Positions 33,471 through 41,897 of a stretch of 64,000 nucleotides of DNA are shown one piece after another. Below the pieces are notes generated by a model. It was not told the DNA's origin. It saw only the letters and a program-made list of their open reading frames with translations, and did no database searches. How positions within the stretch are numbered: position 1 is the stretch's first letter; every line of letters begins with the position of its first letter. The DNA lies in the NCBI GenBank assembly GCA_023388055.1, contig JAEWGW010000027.1:356868-420867 (forward strand), in the 5' to 3' direction. A program made the position numbers and the translations under genes. This DNA comes from Bacillota bacterium (lineage in GTDB: Bacteria > Bacillota > Bacilli > Paenibacillales > NBRC-103111).

Positions 33471-34532
33471 ATGGAGCACACGCTATATCAAGTTGCTATT
33501 ATCGGCTTCGGCGGGATGGGCAGCTACCACACCCAGCTGATCCAGCCCGTGGCCCAGCTTCAGGTCCGCGGAGCCTACGACATTTTGCCATACCGGATGG
33601 AATTGGCCTCAACCCAGGGCCTTCGGGCGTACAGCAGTCTCGAGGAGGTGCTGGAGGATGCGGAGGTGGATGTGGTGCTGATTGCCACACCCAACGATTC
33701 CCATAAGGAGATTGCCATCCGGGCGCTCCAGGCGGGCAAACATGTGATTTGCGAAAAACCGGTTACGATGAACTCGGCGGATTTCCTGGAGATTACAGCA
33801 GTGGCCGAAGAGGCCAAACGCGTATTTACGGTTCACCAGAACCGCCGGTGGGACCCGGATTTCCTGATAGTCAAAGAGATTGTGGAGAAGAAAAAAGCCG
33901 GTGAGGTCTTTCATGTGGAATCCCGGGTACACGGGGCCAACGGCATCCCTGGTGATTGGCGGCAGCTTGCAGCGTACGGCGGAGGCATGCTGCTGGATTG
34001 GGGCGTGCACCTCTTGGACCAGCTGCTTTTGCTGACGGACAGCAAGATTGAAAGTGTAAAGGCGGATCTGAGCACCATTCTCGGCACCGAGGTGGATGAC
34101 GGCTTCACGGCCACCATCCGGTTTAAGGACGGACTCACCGCAGTCATTGAAGTGGGAACCACCAATTACATCAAGCTCCCCCGCTGGTATGTGAAGGGCA
34201 CGGAGGGTACGGCGGTAATCCGCGACTGGAGTCTGGAAGGGGAGATTGTCCGCACCAATCCCGATGTGGCCAAGGTGGAGCCGACCCCGATCCAGGCTGG
34301 AGTAGGGTTGACCAAAACCATGGCTCCGCCTTCGGAGAAATCTACTCTGCGTCTGCCGGTGGAAAAGGCCGCTCCCCCTGCGCAAAGCTTCTATGAAAAC
34401 TTCGCCGCCCTTCTGGACGGACGTTCCGCCCAAGCGGTGAAGAATGAGCAGGTGCTGCGTGTGCTCCGGCTTATTGAGACGGTATTCGAAGCGGCCCGTA
34501 CCCAAACTGTGGTGAAGGACACGGACCTGTAA
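33471..34532 (+). CDS. Gfo/Idh/MocA-family oxidoreductase
   Basis: A 353-residue NAD(P)-dependent sugar oxidoreductase. The Rossmann motif is VAIIGFGGMGSYH at the N-terminus, the conserved EKPV is in HVICEKPVTMNS, and a catalytic-region Lys/His segment occurs in MLLDWGVHLLDQLL. The ATG at 33471 has GGGGAG 11 nt upstream. The family acts on inositols, sugar acids or glycosides; the substrate cannot be named. It lies between beta- and alpha-galactosidase genes, so a role in galactoside metabolism is possible. A possible -10 TAAAAT lies near 33411. Confidence 0.9.
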   Translation: MEHTLYQVAIIGFGGMGSYHTQLIQPVAQLQVRGAYDILPYRMELASTQGLRAYSSLEEVLEDAEVDVVLIATPNDSHKEIAIRALQAGKHVICEKPVTMNSADFLEITAVAEEAKRVFTVHQNRRWDPDFLIVKEIVEKKKAGEVFHVESRVHGANGIPGDWRQLAAYGGGMLLDWGVHLLDQLLLLTDSKIESVKADLSTILGTEVDDGFTATIRFKDGLTAVIEVGTTNYIKLPRWYVKGTEGTAVIRDWSLEGEIVRTNPDVAKVEPTPIQAGVGLTKTMAPPSEKSTLRLPVEKAAPPAQSFYENFAALLDGRSAQAVKNEQVLRVLRLIETVFEAARTQTVVKDTDL

Positions 34533-34596
34533 CCCAGGGTATAAAAGAGGCAGATATTTGTGGGGAAAGAAGCGCAATAATGGAAGGGAGTTTCCG

Positions 34597-34780
34597 TTAT
34601 TGACTCTCCGCGGCGGCGCAGAGAAGGATAGCGGCAGCTTGGTTTCCGCTATTTGGCCGCTTCCGCTCAATGCTGAGGCAACAAAAGAGGCATAACGGAA
34701 GCTAACCTTCCGTTATTCCTCTTTTTTTTCCGAAGCGCAGACAATAGCGGACAACTGCCTTCCCCTATCCGCGTCTGCTC
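34597..34780. repeat. Intergenic hairpin repeats, family C
   Basis: A series of GATAGCGG...CCGCTATT, ATAACGGAAG...CTTCCGTTAT and AATAGCGGAC...CTATCCGC units in the 379-bp gap between converging genes. One unit also serves as a terminator. No gene is seen in the gap. Confidence 0.6.
34686..34729 (+). terminator. Terminator built from a family C repeat
   Basis: AGAGGCATAACGGAAG pairs with CTTCCGTTATTCCTCT (one mismatch), followed by eight T. It ends transcription of the oxidoreductase gene. Confidence 0.75.
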
Positions 34781-34911
34781 AACGTTAAACCGTTATCCAC
34801 ACACCGCAGCTTGCCTGCTTTTTTGAAAAACTAGCTAGTCCAACCAGCTCAATCATCAGCAGGATCCATCCCAACCGTTCATGTTAACGGGCGTTTCGAG
34901 TGCGTCGCCCC

Positions 34912-36225
34912 TTAGCCCTCCGGCTCCAGCTTCACCAGCTTGCTGCCATGCGGCGGCAGCGTAACCCGCAGCTCATCCTCCACCAGGCCAAGGCTGCGCC
35001 GCGCCCACAGATCCCGGGCCTCCCGGGCACCGGGGGCCAGCCCCAGCTCTGCCAGCTCTACGCCAACCTCAGCTGGTGTATCCCCCAGGTTAAACAGCGC
35101 CACATACACGCCGCCGTCCGGAGCGCACGAGGTCCAGACGGTTCGTTCCTCCCGCCGGTAGAGGGGGCGCGCATCCCGTCCGTCCCGGTGAACCGCCAGC
35201 ACCTCCTCGTTGGTTAACAACGACAAGGTCCACGAGTCATTGTCCCGCAGCTCGCCGCCGAACATCAGGGGAGAGCGGAAAAGGCTCCACAGGGTCATCA
35301 TCGTCTGCTGCTCATCCGGGGTGAACCGGGTTTGGCGGTTGCTGGCGCCGCCATCCACGGAGCGCAGCCCGATATGGCCCAAGGGCAGCATATCGCAGTC
35401 CGGCCAGGAGCCATTGCCAACGAAGGGGTACCACTGCTCGCAGCGTCCGAACATGTCCTTCAGGAGCGGCCACACATCCCAGAAATCGTCGGTCATCCTC
35501 CACATATTGGCGTTGCCCGCCAGCAAGCCGCCGTAATCCAGGGGAGCCGCTCCCGGCGACAGGCTCAGCACCATGGGGCGACCGCAGCGGTCAATAGCGG
35601 TGCGAAGCATCTCGATTTCCCGGTGGTGAATGTGGTACAGCCGGGAGGCGGCAATATCATCCACCTTCACAAAATCCACCTCCCATTCCGCGTAAAGCCG
35701 GAACAGGGAATCGTAATACGCCTGCGCCCCCTCGGCATTGGGATTCACTCCATACATATCCGAGTTCCAAGGGCAGATATTGTTGGCGGCAATCTCCCGT
35801 GCCCGGCGCTCCGTGCCCAGAATGGGGGTATTGGCGTGTACAGCCTGCCGGGGGATGCCTCTCATGATATGGATGCCAAACTGAAGGCCCATCCCATGGA
35901 TAACATCCGCCAGCGGCTTAAAGCCCTTGCCTCCGGCTGAAGAGGGAAACCGGTTGGCTGCGGGAACCAGCCGGGAATATTCGTCCATTTCCAACGGGAC
36001 AAAGGGACGGTAAGAGGAGGAGTGGGCCCCCGGCTCATACCACTGGATATCCACCACCACGTATTCCCAGCCGAAGGGCTTCAGATGCTCGGCCATATAG
36101 CGCGCGTTGCCCAGCACCTCCTCCTCCGTCACGCTGGCCCCGTAACAATCCCAGCTGTTCCAGCCCATTGGAGGGGTTGCCGCATATTGCTTATGTGCCA
36201 TCTTGTGTACATCTGTACCGGACAT
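34912..36225 (-). CDS. Alpha-galactosidase, glycoside hydrolase family 27
   Basis: A 437-residue enzyme without signal peptide. The N-terminal PPMGWNSWDCYG is the family hallmark, VVVDIQWYEPGAH follows, and the probable nucleophile Asp189 is in VDFVKVDDIA. The acid/base Asp is likely in MWRMTDDFWDVW. The C-terminal ~90 residues form the beta-domain. AAGGAG lies 9 nt before the ATG. It releases terminal alpha-galactose (or beta-arabinopyranose, as some GH27 members do) from imported oligosaccharides. The AraC-type gene immediately upstream on the same strand probably regulates it. Confidence 0.92.
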   Translation of the reverse strand: MSGTDVHKMAHKQYAATPPMGWNSWDCYGASVTEEEVLGNARYMAEHLKPFGWEYVVVDIQWYEPGAHSSSYRPFVPLEMDEYSRLVPAANRFPSSAGGKGFKPLADVIHGMGLQFGIHIMRGIPRQAVHANTPILGTERRAREIAANNICPWNSDMYGVNPNAEGAQAYYDSLFRLYAEWEVDFVKVDDIAASRLYHIHHREIEMLRTAIDRCGRPMVLSLSPGAAPLDYGGLLAGNANMWRMTDDFWDVWPLLKDMFGRCEQWYPFVGNGSWPDCDMLPLGHIGLRSVDGGASNRQTRFTPDEQQTMMTLWSLFRSPLMFGGELRDNDSWTLSLLTNEEVLAVHRDGRDARPLYRREERTVWTSCAPDGGVYVALFNLGDTPAEVGVELAELGLAPGAREARDLWARRSLGLVEDELRVTLPPHGSKLVKLEPEG

Positions 36226-36332
36226 GTTTCGTATCTCCTTTTCATTCAGGTTTTTAGCCTTATACAGGTATCATAGGCAATGTCCGGCCCAAGATCTACG
36301 ACAATTAATTGCCCCGAGTTGTAAAATATTGC

Positions 36333-37241
36333 TCATGAAAAGATGATCCGCTCCATACCTGCCACACTCCTGTGCTGGCGGAGCTCTCCGGGTGTGAAGC
36401 CGACCCATTTGTGAAACACCTTAATGAAATAGCTGCTGCCCGCATAACCGACTTTCTTGGCCACCTCATCCACAGTCAGCTCCGTTTCCCGCAAAAGAGC
36501 AACAGCCAGCCTCATCCGAACCTTGGTGAGAAACTCCAGAGGAGTCACGCCCGTATGCCGCTTGAACAGCCGGATAAAATGATACTTGGACAGCCCTGCC
36601 ATCTCCGCCAGCTGCTCCACACCGGCAATGCCTGCCGCATTCGCCTCCATCTCCTTCACCGCCAGTACCACACCTGCAGGCCAGCTTTCCTGCCGGGTGC
36701 CGCCTCCCGAAGCGTACCGGAGAAGCTCCATCATAAACCGGTAGACCAGTGCAGAGGCGGTATACCCATCCCCGATCTGATTGTACAGGCCCGAACGCAC
36801 CATATCCTCCAGCACCAGAAGCAGCGGGCTTTCAGCGGGAACAGAGCATACAGGGGATAATCTCCGGCAGGCTTGTTCCCAATACTTTTCCAAACCCCAC
36901 GGTCGGAACAGAATGAAGCAGAACTCCCAGTGCGGACTGGATGCGGGCAAAAAATACCGGTGTTGGCCGGGGATATCCACAAGAAAGGCCTCTCCGGCCC
37001 CCACGGCTCTGACACTGCCGCCCATATCGATGCAGCCGGAGCCGGAAACGGTATATTGGAACAGGCACAAGGGGCCGTCTATCCGGGTCAGCCCGTCCCA
37101 ATGGTAGCCGGTTGAGGTAACATGATCATAGCCTAGGGCGAAAAGCTGGAACAGCTCCGTCCGGTTGGAGACGTCCCCGAACCGGAAGCCGACCGTTTGA
37201 CAAGGGAGCTTCACCGCAAAACCCCTCCTAGTGGGAAACAT
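36333..37241 (-). CDS. AraC-family transcriptional regulator
   Basis: About 302 residues: a cupin-like AraC-binding domain (with VDIPGQHRYFLPASSPHWEF) and a C-terminal double helix-turn-helix (VEQLAEMAGLSKYHFIRLF and ELTVDEVAKKVGYAGSSYF). Two starts are possible: the ATG at 37241 (AAGGAG at 5 nt) and a GTG at 37214 (AGGAGG at 9 nt). TATAAT just upstream of the first site would place the transcript start inside its ribosome site, which favours the GTG. It lies directly upstream of the GH27 gene on the same strand, so control of alpha-galactosidase is likely. Confidence 0.88.
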   Translation of the reverse strand: MFPTRRGFAVKLPCQTVGFRFGDVSNRTELFQLFALGYDHVTSTGYHWDGLTRIDGPLCLFQYTVSGSGCIDMGGSVRAVGAGEAFLVDIPGQHRYFLPASSPHWEFCFILFRPWGLEKYWEQACRRLSPVCSVPAESPLLLVLEDMVRSGLYNQIGDGYTASALVYRFMMELLRYASGGGTRQESWPAGVVLAVKEMEANAAGIAGVEQLAEMAGLSKYHFIRLFKRHTGVTPLEFLTKVRMRLAVALLRETELTVDEVAKKVGYAGSSYFIKVFHKWVGFTPGELRQHRSVAGMERIIFS

Positions 37242-37408
37242 AAAAACTCCTTTTATTATAACCGTATGACCGCTTCCCGGGTGAGATGAGATGGACGGAG
37301 CTCCTTTTATACGCAAATTTTATTGAGACATCACAATATTTTATCAGACAAGAAAAAACTCGAAAAAAGTTCCATCACGCAAAATGTGAGAAAACATCAC
37401 ATAGCCGA

Positions 37409-37437
37409 TTGACGCTCTACCGCCGGGGTGGTACCTT
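37409..37437 (+). promoter_or_regulatory. Promoter of the 2-hydroxyacid dehydrogenase gene
   Basis: TTGACG and TACCTT with a 17-bp spacer, about 50 bp before the start codon. The -10 is weak. Confidence 0.4.
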
Positions 37438-37492
37438 AATACAGTAATCTTGACCGAGGGTATAACACCGATGTTCACAGGAGGCGCACAGC

Positions 37493-38479
37493 ATGACAGG
37501 CCAAAGGATTTTGTACTTCGATACGATGACAGCGGATATGAAGGAGCTACTCTATTCGCGGATGCCGAGAGGATATGAGCTGGTATTCTGGGACCAGTGT
37601 GACGAAGCCGCCAAGGAAAAGGAGCTGAGCCAAGCCTCCTACCTGATGGCGACAGTATTTCCCGTTACGGCAGCGCTGATTTCCAAAGCCAAGAAGGCCA
37701 AACATATTCAAAAATGCGGTGTTGGCCTGGATAATATTGATATGGCGGCCGCTTCGGAGAGAGGAATTTCCGTTTCCAACATTCCCGGCTGCAATGCGGT
37801 TTGTGTGGCGGAGCTGACCCTGATGCTCATCCTGTCCTTGTACCGGAAGCTTCCGTATGCCAACGCCCGCACCAAACAGGGAGAGTGGCTGACCTGGGCT
37901 CTGCGGCCGGACTCCTATGAGATGAAGGGCAAAACCCACGGTCTGATCGGGATGGGGTATGTAGGCTGGGAAACGGCTGTGCGCTCCAAGGCGATGGGGA
38001 CCGATATTCTTTATTATGACCAACGGCCTCTTCCGGAGCAAAAGGAAAAGGAGCTGGGGGCCCGTTTCGTAGGATTGGAGGAGCTTCTGTCTCAATCGGA
38101 TATTGTCAGCGTTCACGTTCCGCTGGTTCCGGGCACACGCCATCTGATCAACCGGCAGCGGCTGCAAATGATGAAGCCCAATGCGGTGCTGATCAATGTG
38201 GCCAGAGGCGGGGTTGTGGATGAAAAGGCTCTGTACGAGGCTTTGGTGGCAGGCGAAATCAAAGGTGCGGGGCTGGATGTCTGGGAGCAGGAGCCTGTCC
38301 CGGCAGACCATCCGCTGCTCCAGCTGGAGCAGGTCATTGCCACTCCACATATAGGCGGGGGCACACGGGATACGCTGATCCACGTATACACGGAGGCCTT
38401 TGCCAATATTGAACGGGTTGAACGGGGGCTGGAGCCGATGTTCATAGGCAACAGCTACCGGCACATCACAGCTGGGTGA
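37493..38479 (+). CDS. D-isomer-specific 2-hydroxyacid dehydrogenase
   Basis: A 328-residue NAD-dependent dehydrogenase. The nucleotide motif is GLIGMGYVGWETA (~150), the catalytic Arg is in NVARGGVVDE, the Glu in WEQEP and the His in ATPHIGGGT, so the active site is complete. The overall pattern is similar to the phosphoglycerate dehydrogenase/hydroxypyruvate reductase group but without the regulatory ACT domain. AGGAGG lies 8 nt before the ATG. Monocistronic, with its own promoter and terminator. Its substrate is not evident; a sugar-derived 2-hydroxy or 2-keto acid is possible. Confidence 0.92.
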   Translation: MTGQRILYFDTMTADMKELLYSRMPRGYELVFWDQCDEAAKEKELSQASYLMATVFPVTAALISKAKKAKHIQKCGVGLDNIDMAAASERGISVSNIPGCNAVCVAELTLMLILSLYRKLPYANARTKQGEWLTWALRPDSYEMKGKTHGLIGMGYVGWETAVRSKAMGTDILYYDQRPLPEQKEKELGARFVGLEELLSQSDIVSVHVPLVPGTRHLINRQRLQMMKPNAVLINVARGGVVDEKALYEALVAGEIKGAGLDVWEQEPVPADHPLLQLEQVIATPHIGGGTRDTLIHVYTEAFANIERVERGLEPMFIGNSYRHITAG

Positions 38480-38562
38480 AAATGAGGGGTTGGACAGCCT
38501 CCTGTGAACCAAACCGAGCGCTTGGAGACCTCTTTAAGTTGAAGTACCGTTGTATTGAAAAC

Positions 38563-38597
38563 AGCCGGCCGGCCGGATTTCCGGTCGGCTCTTTTTT
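38563..38597 (+). terminator. Intrinsic terminator
   Basis: AGCCGGCCGG pairs with CCGGTCGGCT (one G-T pair) and is followed by TCTTTTTT-type T run. Confidence 0.85.
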
Positions 38598-38618
38598 CAT
38601 TTCGGGAAGGATTCCTTA

Positions 38619-38648
38619 TTGACTCCGTTATAGAGGGGCCAGTAAAAT
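38619..38648 (+). promoter_or_regulatory. Promoter of the LacI regulator gene
   Basis: TTGACT and TAAAAT with an 18-bp spacer. The operator GTAATCGTTTAC lies about 10 bp after the expected transcript start. Confidence 0.6.
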
Positions 38649-38665
38649 GAATGTAATACGAATAC

Positions 38666-38677
38666 GTAATCGTTTAC
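38666..38677. promoter_or_regulatory. LacI-type operator 1
   Basis: GTAATCGTTTAC, a near-perfect palindrome with central CG as LacI-family operators have. It differs by one base from operator 2 at 39727-39738 upstream of the kinase gene, and both are followed by CTGAA. Confidence 0.65.
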
Positions 38678-38697
38678 CTGAAAAAGGGGGAGCCTGT

Positions 38698-39705
38698 ATG
38701 CCCAATATTAAGGATGTGGCCAAAGCGGCCCAGGTGTCCACCGCAACAGTATCGCATGTGATTAACGGTACCCGTTTTGTCAGCGAGGAAACCCACCTTC
38801 GGGTGAAGGCCGCTATGGCAGAGCTGCATTATACACCTAACTTCGTCGCCCGGAATTTGCGCAGCAAAAAATCCGGGATTATCGGTCTCTTGGTGCCGAT
38901 GCTGCCGGGGGATTCCTCCAATCCGTTTTTTATGTCCGTGGCCCAGGGGATTGAAAGCGTTCTGATGGAAAACGGATACAATCTGGTGCTGGGGAATACC
39001 AAGGAAAATGTGCAGGTGGAAATGGAGCAGCTCCGCCTGTTCCTGGCGCAGCAGATTGACGGATTGATTCTGGCTCCGGCTCCAGGAGACCATACCTTCG
39101 TGGGCGAAACCGTAGGCCGGGATATCCCCGTGGTGTGTGTGGACCGCCGCCCCCAAGGGCTCGAAGGGGATTGTGTCCTGGCGGATGGAAGGGGCGGCGC
39201 TTTGCAGGCTACCCGGCTGCTGATCCGGCAGGGTCACCGCAGAATCGGCTTTCTGTCACCGGCTCCGGGCATCTCCTCCACGGAGGACCGGCTCCAGGGT
39301 TACCGGCAGGGGCTGGAGGAGGCGGGCATTCCCTTTCGTCCCGAGCTGGCGGCTGCCCTTTCACCCGGGGAGAACGGCTTCGACAGCGGCTGCCGTCTGT
39401 CGCGTCGGCTATATGAGGAAGGCGGCGTTACGGCTCTGTTCGCTGGGGACAACCAGATGGCTATGGGAGCGTTGTGTTTTTTCCAGGAGGCGGGAATCTC
39501 TCTGCCGGGCAAGGTGGCTTTGGTGGGGTTCGATGATTATGACTGGTCGCGGATTACCACTCCTGCCCTGACGGTGGTGAAGCAGCCGGCCTTTGAACTG
39601 GGCCAAATGGCGGCGCGGATGGTGCTGGACCGGATTGCGCAGCCGGACAAGGAGCCGGAGCAGATACGTCTTCCCACACATCTGGTGCTGCGGGCTTCGG
39701 TGTAA
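38698..39705 (+). CDS. LacI-family transcriptional regulator
   Basis: A 335-residue repressor. The N-terminal helix-turn-helix MPNIKDVAKAAQVSTATVSH is canonical and is followed by the hinge helix (VARNLRSKKSG). The C-terminal sugar-binding domain is of the periplasmic-binding-protein type (IIGLLVPML to VGFDDYDWSRITTPALTVV). The ATG at 38698 has GGGGGAG at 5 nt. An operator is found in its own promoter region and another before the sugar kinase 60 bp downstream, so it probably represses both, relieved by the kinase's sugar or its phosphate. Confidence 0.94.
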   Translation: MPNIKDVAKAAQVSTATVSHVINGTRFVSEETHLRVKAAMAELHYTPNFVARNLRSKKSGIIGLLVPMLPGDSSNPFFMSVAQGIESVLMENGYNLVLGNTKENVQVEMEQLRLFLAQQIDGLILAPAPGDHTFVGETVGRDIPVVCVDRRPQGLEGDCVLADGRGGALQATRLLIRQGHRRIGFLSPAPGISSTEDRLQGYRQGLEEAGIPFRPELAAALSPGENGFDSGCRLSRRLYEEGGVTALFAGDNQMAMGALCFFQEAGISLPGKVALVGFDDYDWSRITTPALTVVKQPAFELGQMAARMVLDRIAQPDKEPEQIRLPTHLVLRASV

Positions 39706-39721
39706 TGGAGGGTTTTGCAGG

Positions 39722-39750
39722 TTGACGTAATCGATTACCTGAATGATGAT
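39722..39750 (+). promoter_or_regulatory. LacI-type operator 2 with possible promoter of the kinase gene
   Basis: GTAATCGATTAC (39727-39738) is a perfect palindrome. It overlaps TTGACG (39722-39727), a candidate -35 with a weak GATGAT -10 at 17 bp. Binding would block such a promoter or read-through from the lacI gene. Confidence 0.55.
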
Positions 39751-39765
39751 GAGGAGGAGATGGAG

Positions 39766-40740
39766 ATGTTGGATGCAATCACTGTTGGCGAGGTTTTGAT
39801 CGATTTTACACCCGCGGGGGCCAATGAATACGGGTTTCAAAGCTTTTCCGCCAATCCCGGCGGAGCCCCCGCCAATGTAATGGCGGCGTTGGCCAAGTGG
39901 GGACGGAAGAGCGGATTTATCGGGAAGGTGGGGAAGGACAATTTCGGGGAGTTCCTGCAGCAGGTGCTGGAGCAGGCGGGTGTGGATACACGGGGACTGG
40001 TGCTGTCGGAGCCATACCGGACTACCCTGGCTTTTGTTCATTTGCAGCCCGACGGGGATCGCTCCTTCAGCTTCTACCGCAGCCCCGGAGCGGATATGAT
40101 GCTGACTCCGGAGGAGGTGCAGGAGGAGCTTGTGAAGGAAGCGGGCCTGCTCCATTTTGGCTCGGTTTCGCTGACGGATGAACCCTCCGCTTCGGCTACT
40201 CTTCATGCTGTCCGGTTGGCCCGGAGCTTGGGGAAGCTGGTGAGCTACGACCCGAATCTCCGGCCGGCGCTATGGAAGAGTCTGGATGAGGCCAAATCGC
40301 GGATCCGGGAGGGTCTGGAGCTGGCCCATATTGTCAAGCTCTCCGAGGAAGAGCTTGAGTTCCTCACCGGCGAACGGGACCTGGAGGCCGGCACGGAGCA
40401 GCTTTACCGGGAGTTTAAGACCCCGGTTATTCTGGTCACCCTTGGAGCGGAGGGCTCCTTCCTCCGTCTGGGGAGTGAATGCCGTCGGGTGCCAGGAAAA
40501 GCTGTCCAGGCGGTGGACACCACAGGCGCTGGAGACTGCTACCTGGCCGGCTTTTTGTTCAAGCTTATGGAATGGGGAAGGCCGGTGGAGCAGCTGGATG
40601 CTGCTGCGGCAGAGTCCATGGCAGCCTTCGCCAATGCGGCAGGGGCGTTGATTACTCTTCGTAAGGGGGCTATCCCGGCTATTCCGCAGCTGTCCGAAAT
40701 GGAGGCATTCCTGGAGGAGCAGTCTGGCGGCAGTGTCTGA
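39766..40740 (+). CDS. PfkB-family sugar kinase (fructokinase-like)
   Basis: A 324-residue ATP-dependent carbohydrate kinase. The N-terminal ITVGEVLIDFTPAG and the sugar-binding GGAPANVMAALAKWG are typical for fructokinases/ribokinase-type enzymes; the catalytic Asp and anion hole are in DTTGAGDCYLAGF. AGGAGG lies 8 nt before the ATG at 39766. It follows the LacI gene and is controlled by a shared operator. The substrate is probably fructose but 2-keto-3-deoxygluconate or another sugar cannot be excluded. Confidence 0.92.
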   Translation: MLDAITVGEVLIDFTPAGANEYGFQSFSANPGGAPANVMAALAKWGRKSGFIGKVGKDNFGEFLQQVLEQAGVDTRGLVLSEPYRTTLAFVHLQPDGDRSFSFYRSPGADMMLTPEEVQEELVKEAGLLHFGSVSLTDEPSASATLHAVRLARSLGKLVSYDPNLRPALWKSLDEAKSRIREGLELAHIVKLSEEELEFLTGERDLEAGTEQLYREFKTPVILVTLGAEGSFLRLGSECRRVPGKAVQAVDTTGAGDCYLAGFLFKLMEWGRPVEQLDAAAAESMAAFANAAGALITLRKGAIPAIPQLSEMEAFLEEQSGGSV

Positions 40741-40837
40741 GCTGCTGCGGCTGCAGCAGGTTCAACTCCCAAAACGCTCCTAACCGCTCTGAAATCACAT
40801 CCGATACCACACCAGATACCTGTCACATCCGGCCTCT

Positions 40838-41767
40838 TTATCTCTCCCCCTCCGGGGACGGTGAAGGGGTTTCGTCTTGCCCGGCGGCTCCGGCGGAGCG
40901 GCGGTATTGCCCCGGCGCCATGCCGTAATGCTCCCGGAACACGCGAATGTAATAGTTGGCCTCCCAGCCCAGCCGGGCAGCTACCTCCCGAACGGATGGG
41001 GAGGACTCCTCCATCAGCCATTCCAGGGAGCGGTGCAGGCGCAGCCGCTGCAGATAAACATGAGGGGGCATACCGCAGGCCTGTTTAAAAATCCGTTGGA
41101 AATGCTGTACGGAATATCCCACGGTCCTGGCCAGATTGGACATGTCCAGCTGCTCGGTATAATGCTGCTCCATAAGGCGCAGCGCCTGACGGAAGGCTAA
41201 CTCTGCGGGAGGGGAGGCCAGAGGGGGAGTGGTGCCTGACAAGTCCGGCCGGATTTGCTTCGACTGCGGCTGGTTGGCGGAGGCTGCTTCTCCGGCTGCC
41301 AGCAGCAGGGAGTAGAGTTGGCCGGAATAGTGGCGTTCGCCGCCCTCTGCACCTTGGTGAATATCCTGCCACAGCTCCTCCAGTCCCCTCCGCAGGATTT
41401 CCCCGGCCCTCTCCAGAGGAAAAGGCGTACAAGGCGACATGCCGCAGCTTCTGGCGATGGTCTCCGCTGCCGGTCCGTCGAAGGTGAGAAAGGAAAGCAG
41501 CCACGGACCGGACCGTGGAGAATATTCATGGGAGACACCGCCGGGAAGATAAAGGGCACAGCCTTCGGGCAAGCTGAAGCTGCCCGACTCCGCAAATTCA
41601 AAACGGCCGTTTCCCGCTGACGACCACAGCAGCTGGCTATGGGGGAACCCTTCCGGGCGGTGAATATAGGTCTGGTCATGGCGGCCCAGGGACTGCAGCC
41701 GCAGCGGCAGCGAATCCGGTGTACCCGGAGCCAGCAAAAAAGTAAGGAAATCGGGCAAGCAGCTCAT
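40838..41767 (-). CDS. AraC-family transcriptional regulator
   Basis: A 309-residue regulator: N-terminal cupin-type sensor (~20-120) and C-terminal AraC domain (~205-300, with LDMSNLARTVGYSVQHFQRIF and SVREVAARLGWEANYYIRVF). AAGGAG stands 10 nt before the ATG. It is divergent from the GH42 beta-galactosidase gene, 130 bp away, and is its likely regulator. It converges with the sugar kinase gene. Confidence 0.92.
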   Translation of the reverse strand: MSCLPDFLTFLLAPGTPDSLPLRLQSLGRHDQTYIHRPEGFPHSQLLWSSAGNGRFEFAESGSFSLPEGCALYLPGGVSHEYSPRSGPWLLSFLTFDGPAAETIARSCGMSPCTPFPLERAGEILRRGLEELWQDIHQGAEGGERHYSGQLYSLLLAAGEAASANQPQSKQIRPDLSGTTPPLASPPAELAFRQALRLMEQHYTEQLDMSNLARTVGYSVQHFQRIFKQACGMPPHVYLQRLRLHRSLEWLMEESSPSVREVAARLGWEANYYIRVFREHYGMAPGQYRRSAGAAGQDETPSPSPEGER

Positions 41768-41897
41768 GTATAGGGGGCTCCTTTTTCAAGAAGATGTTCA
41801 TTATATGCTATAAAAATACTTCAATTCTTCTACGGTTTTGGCTTGGAGGAAAGGTATAATACGAGTATAGTATAATTTTTGGAGGAGTGGTATCCCG

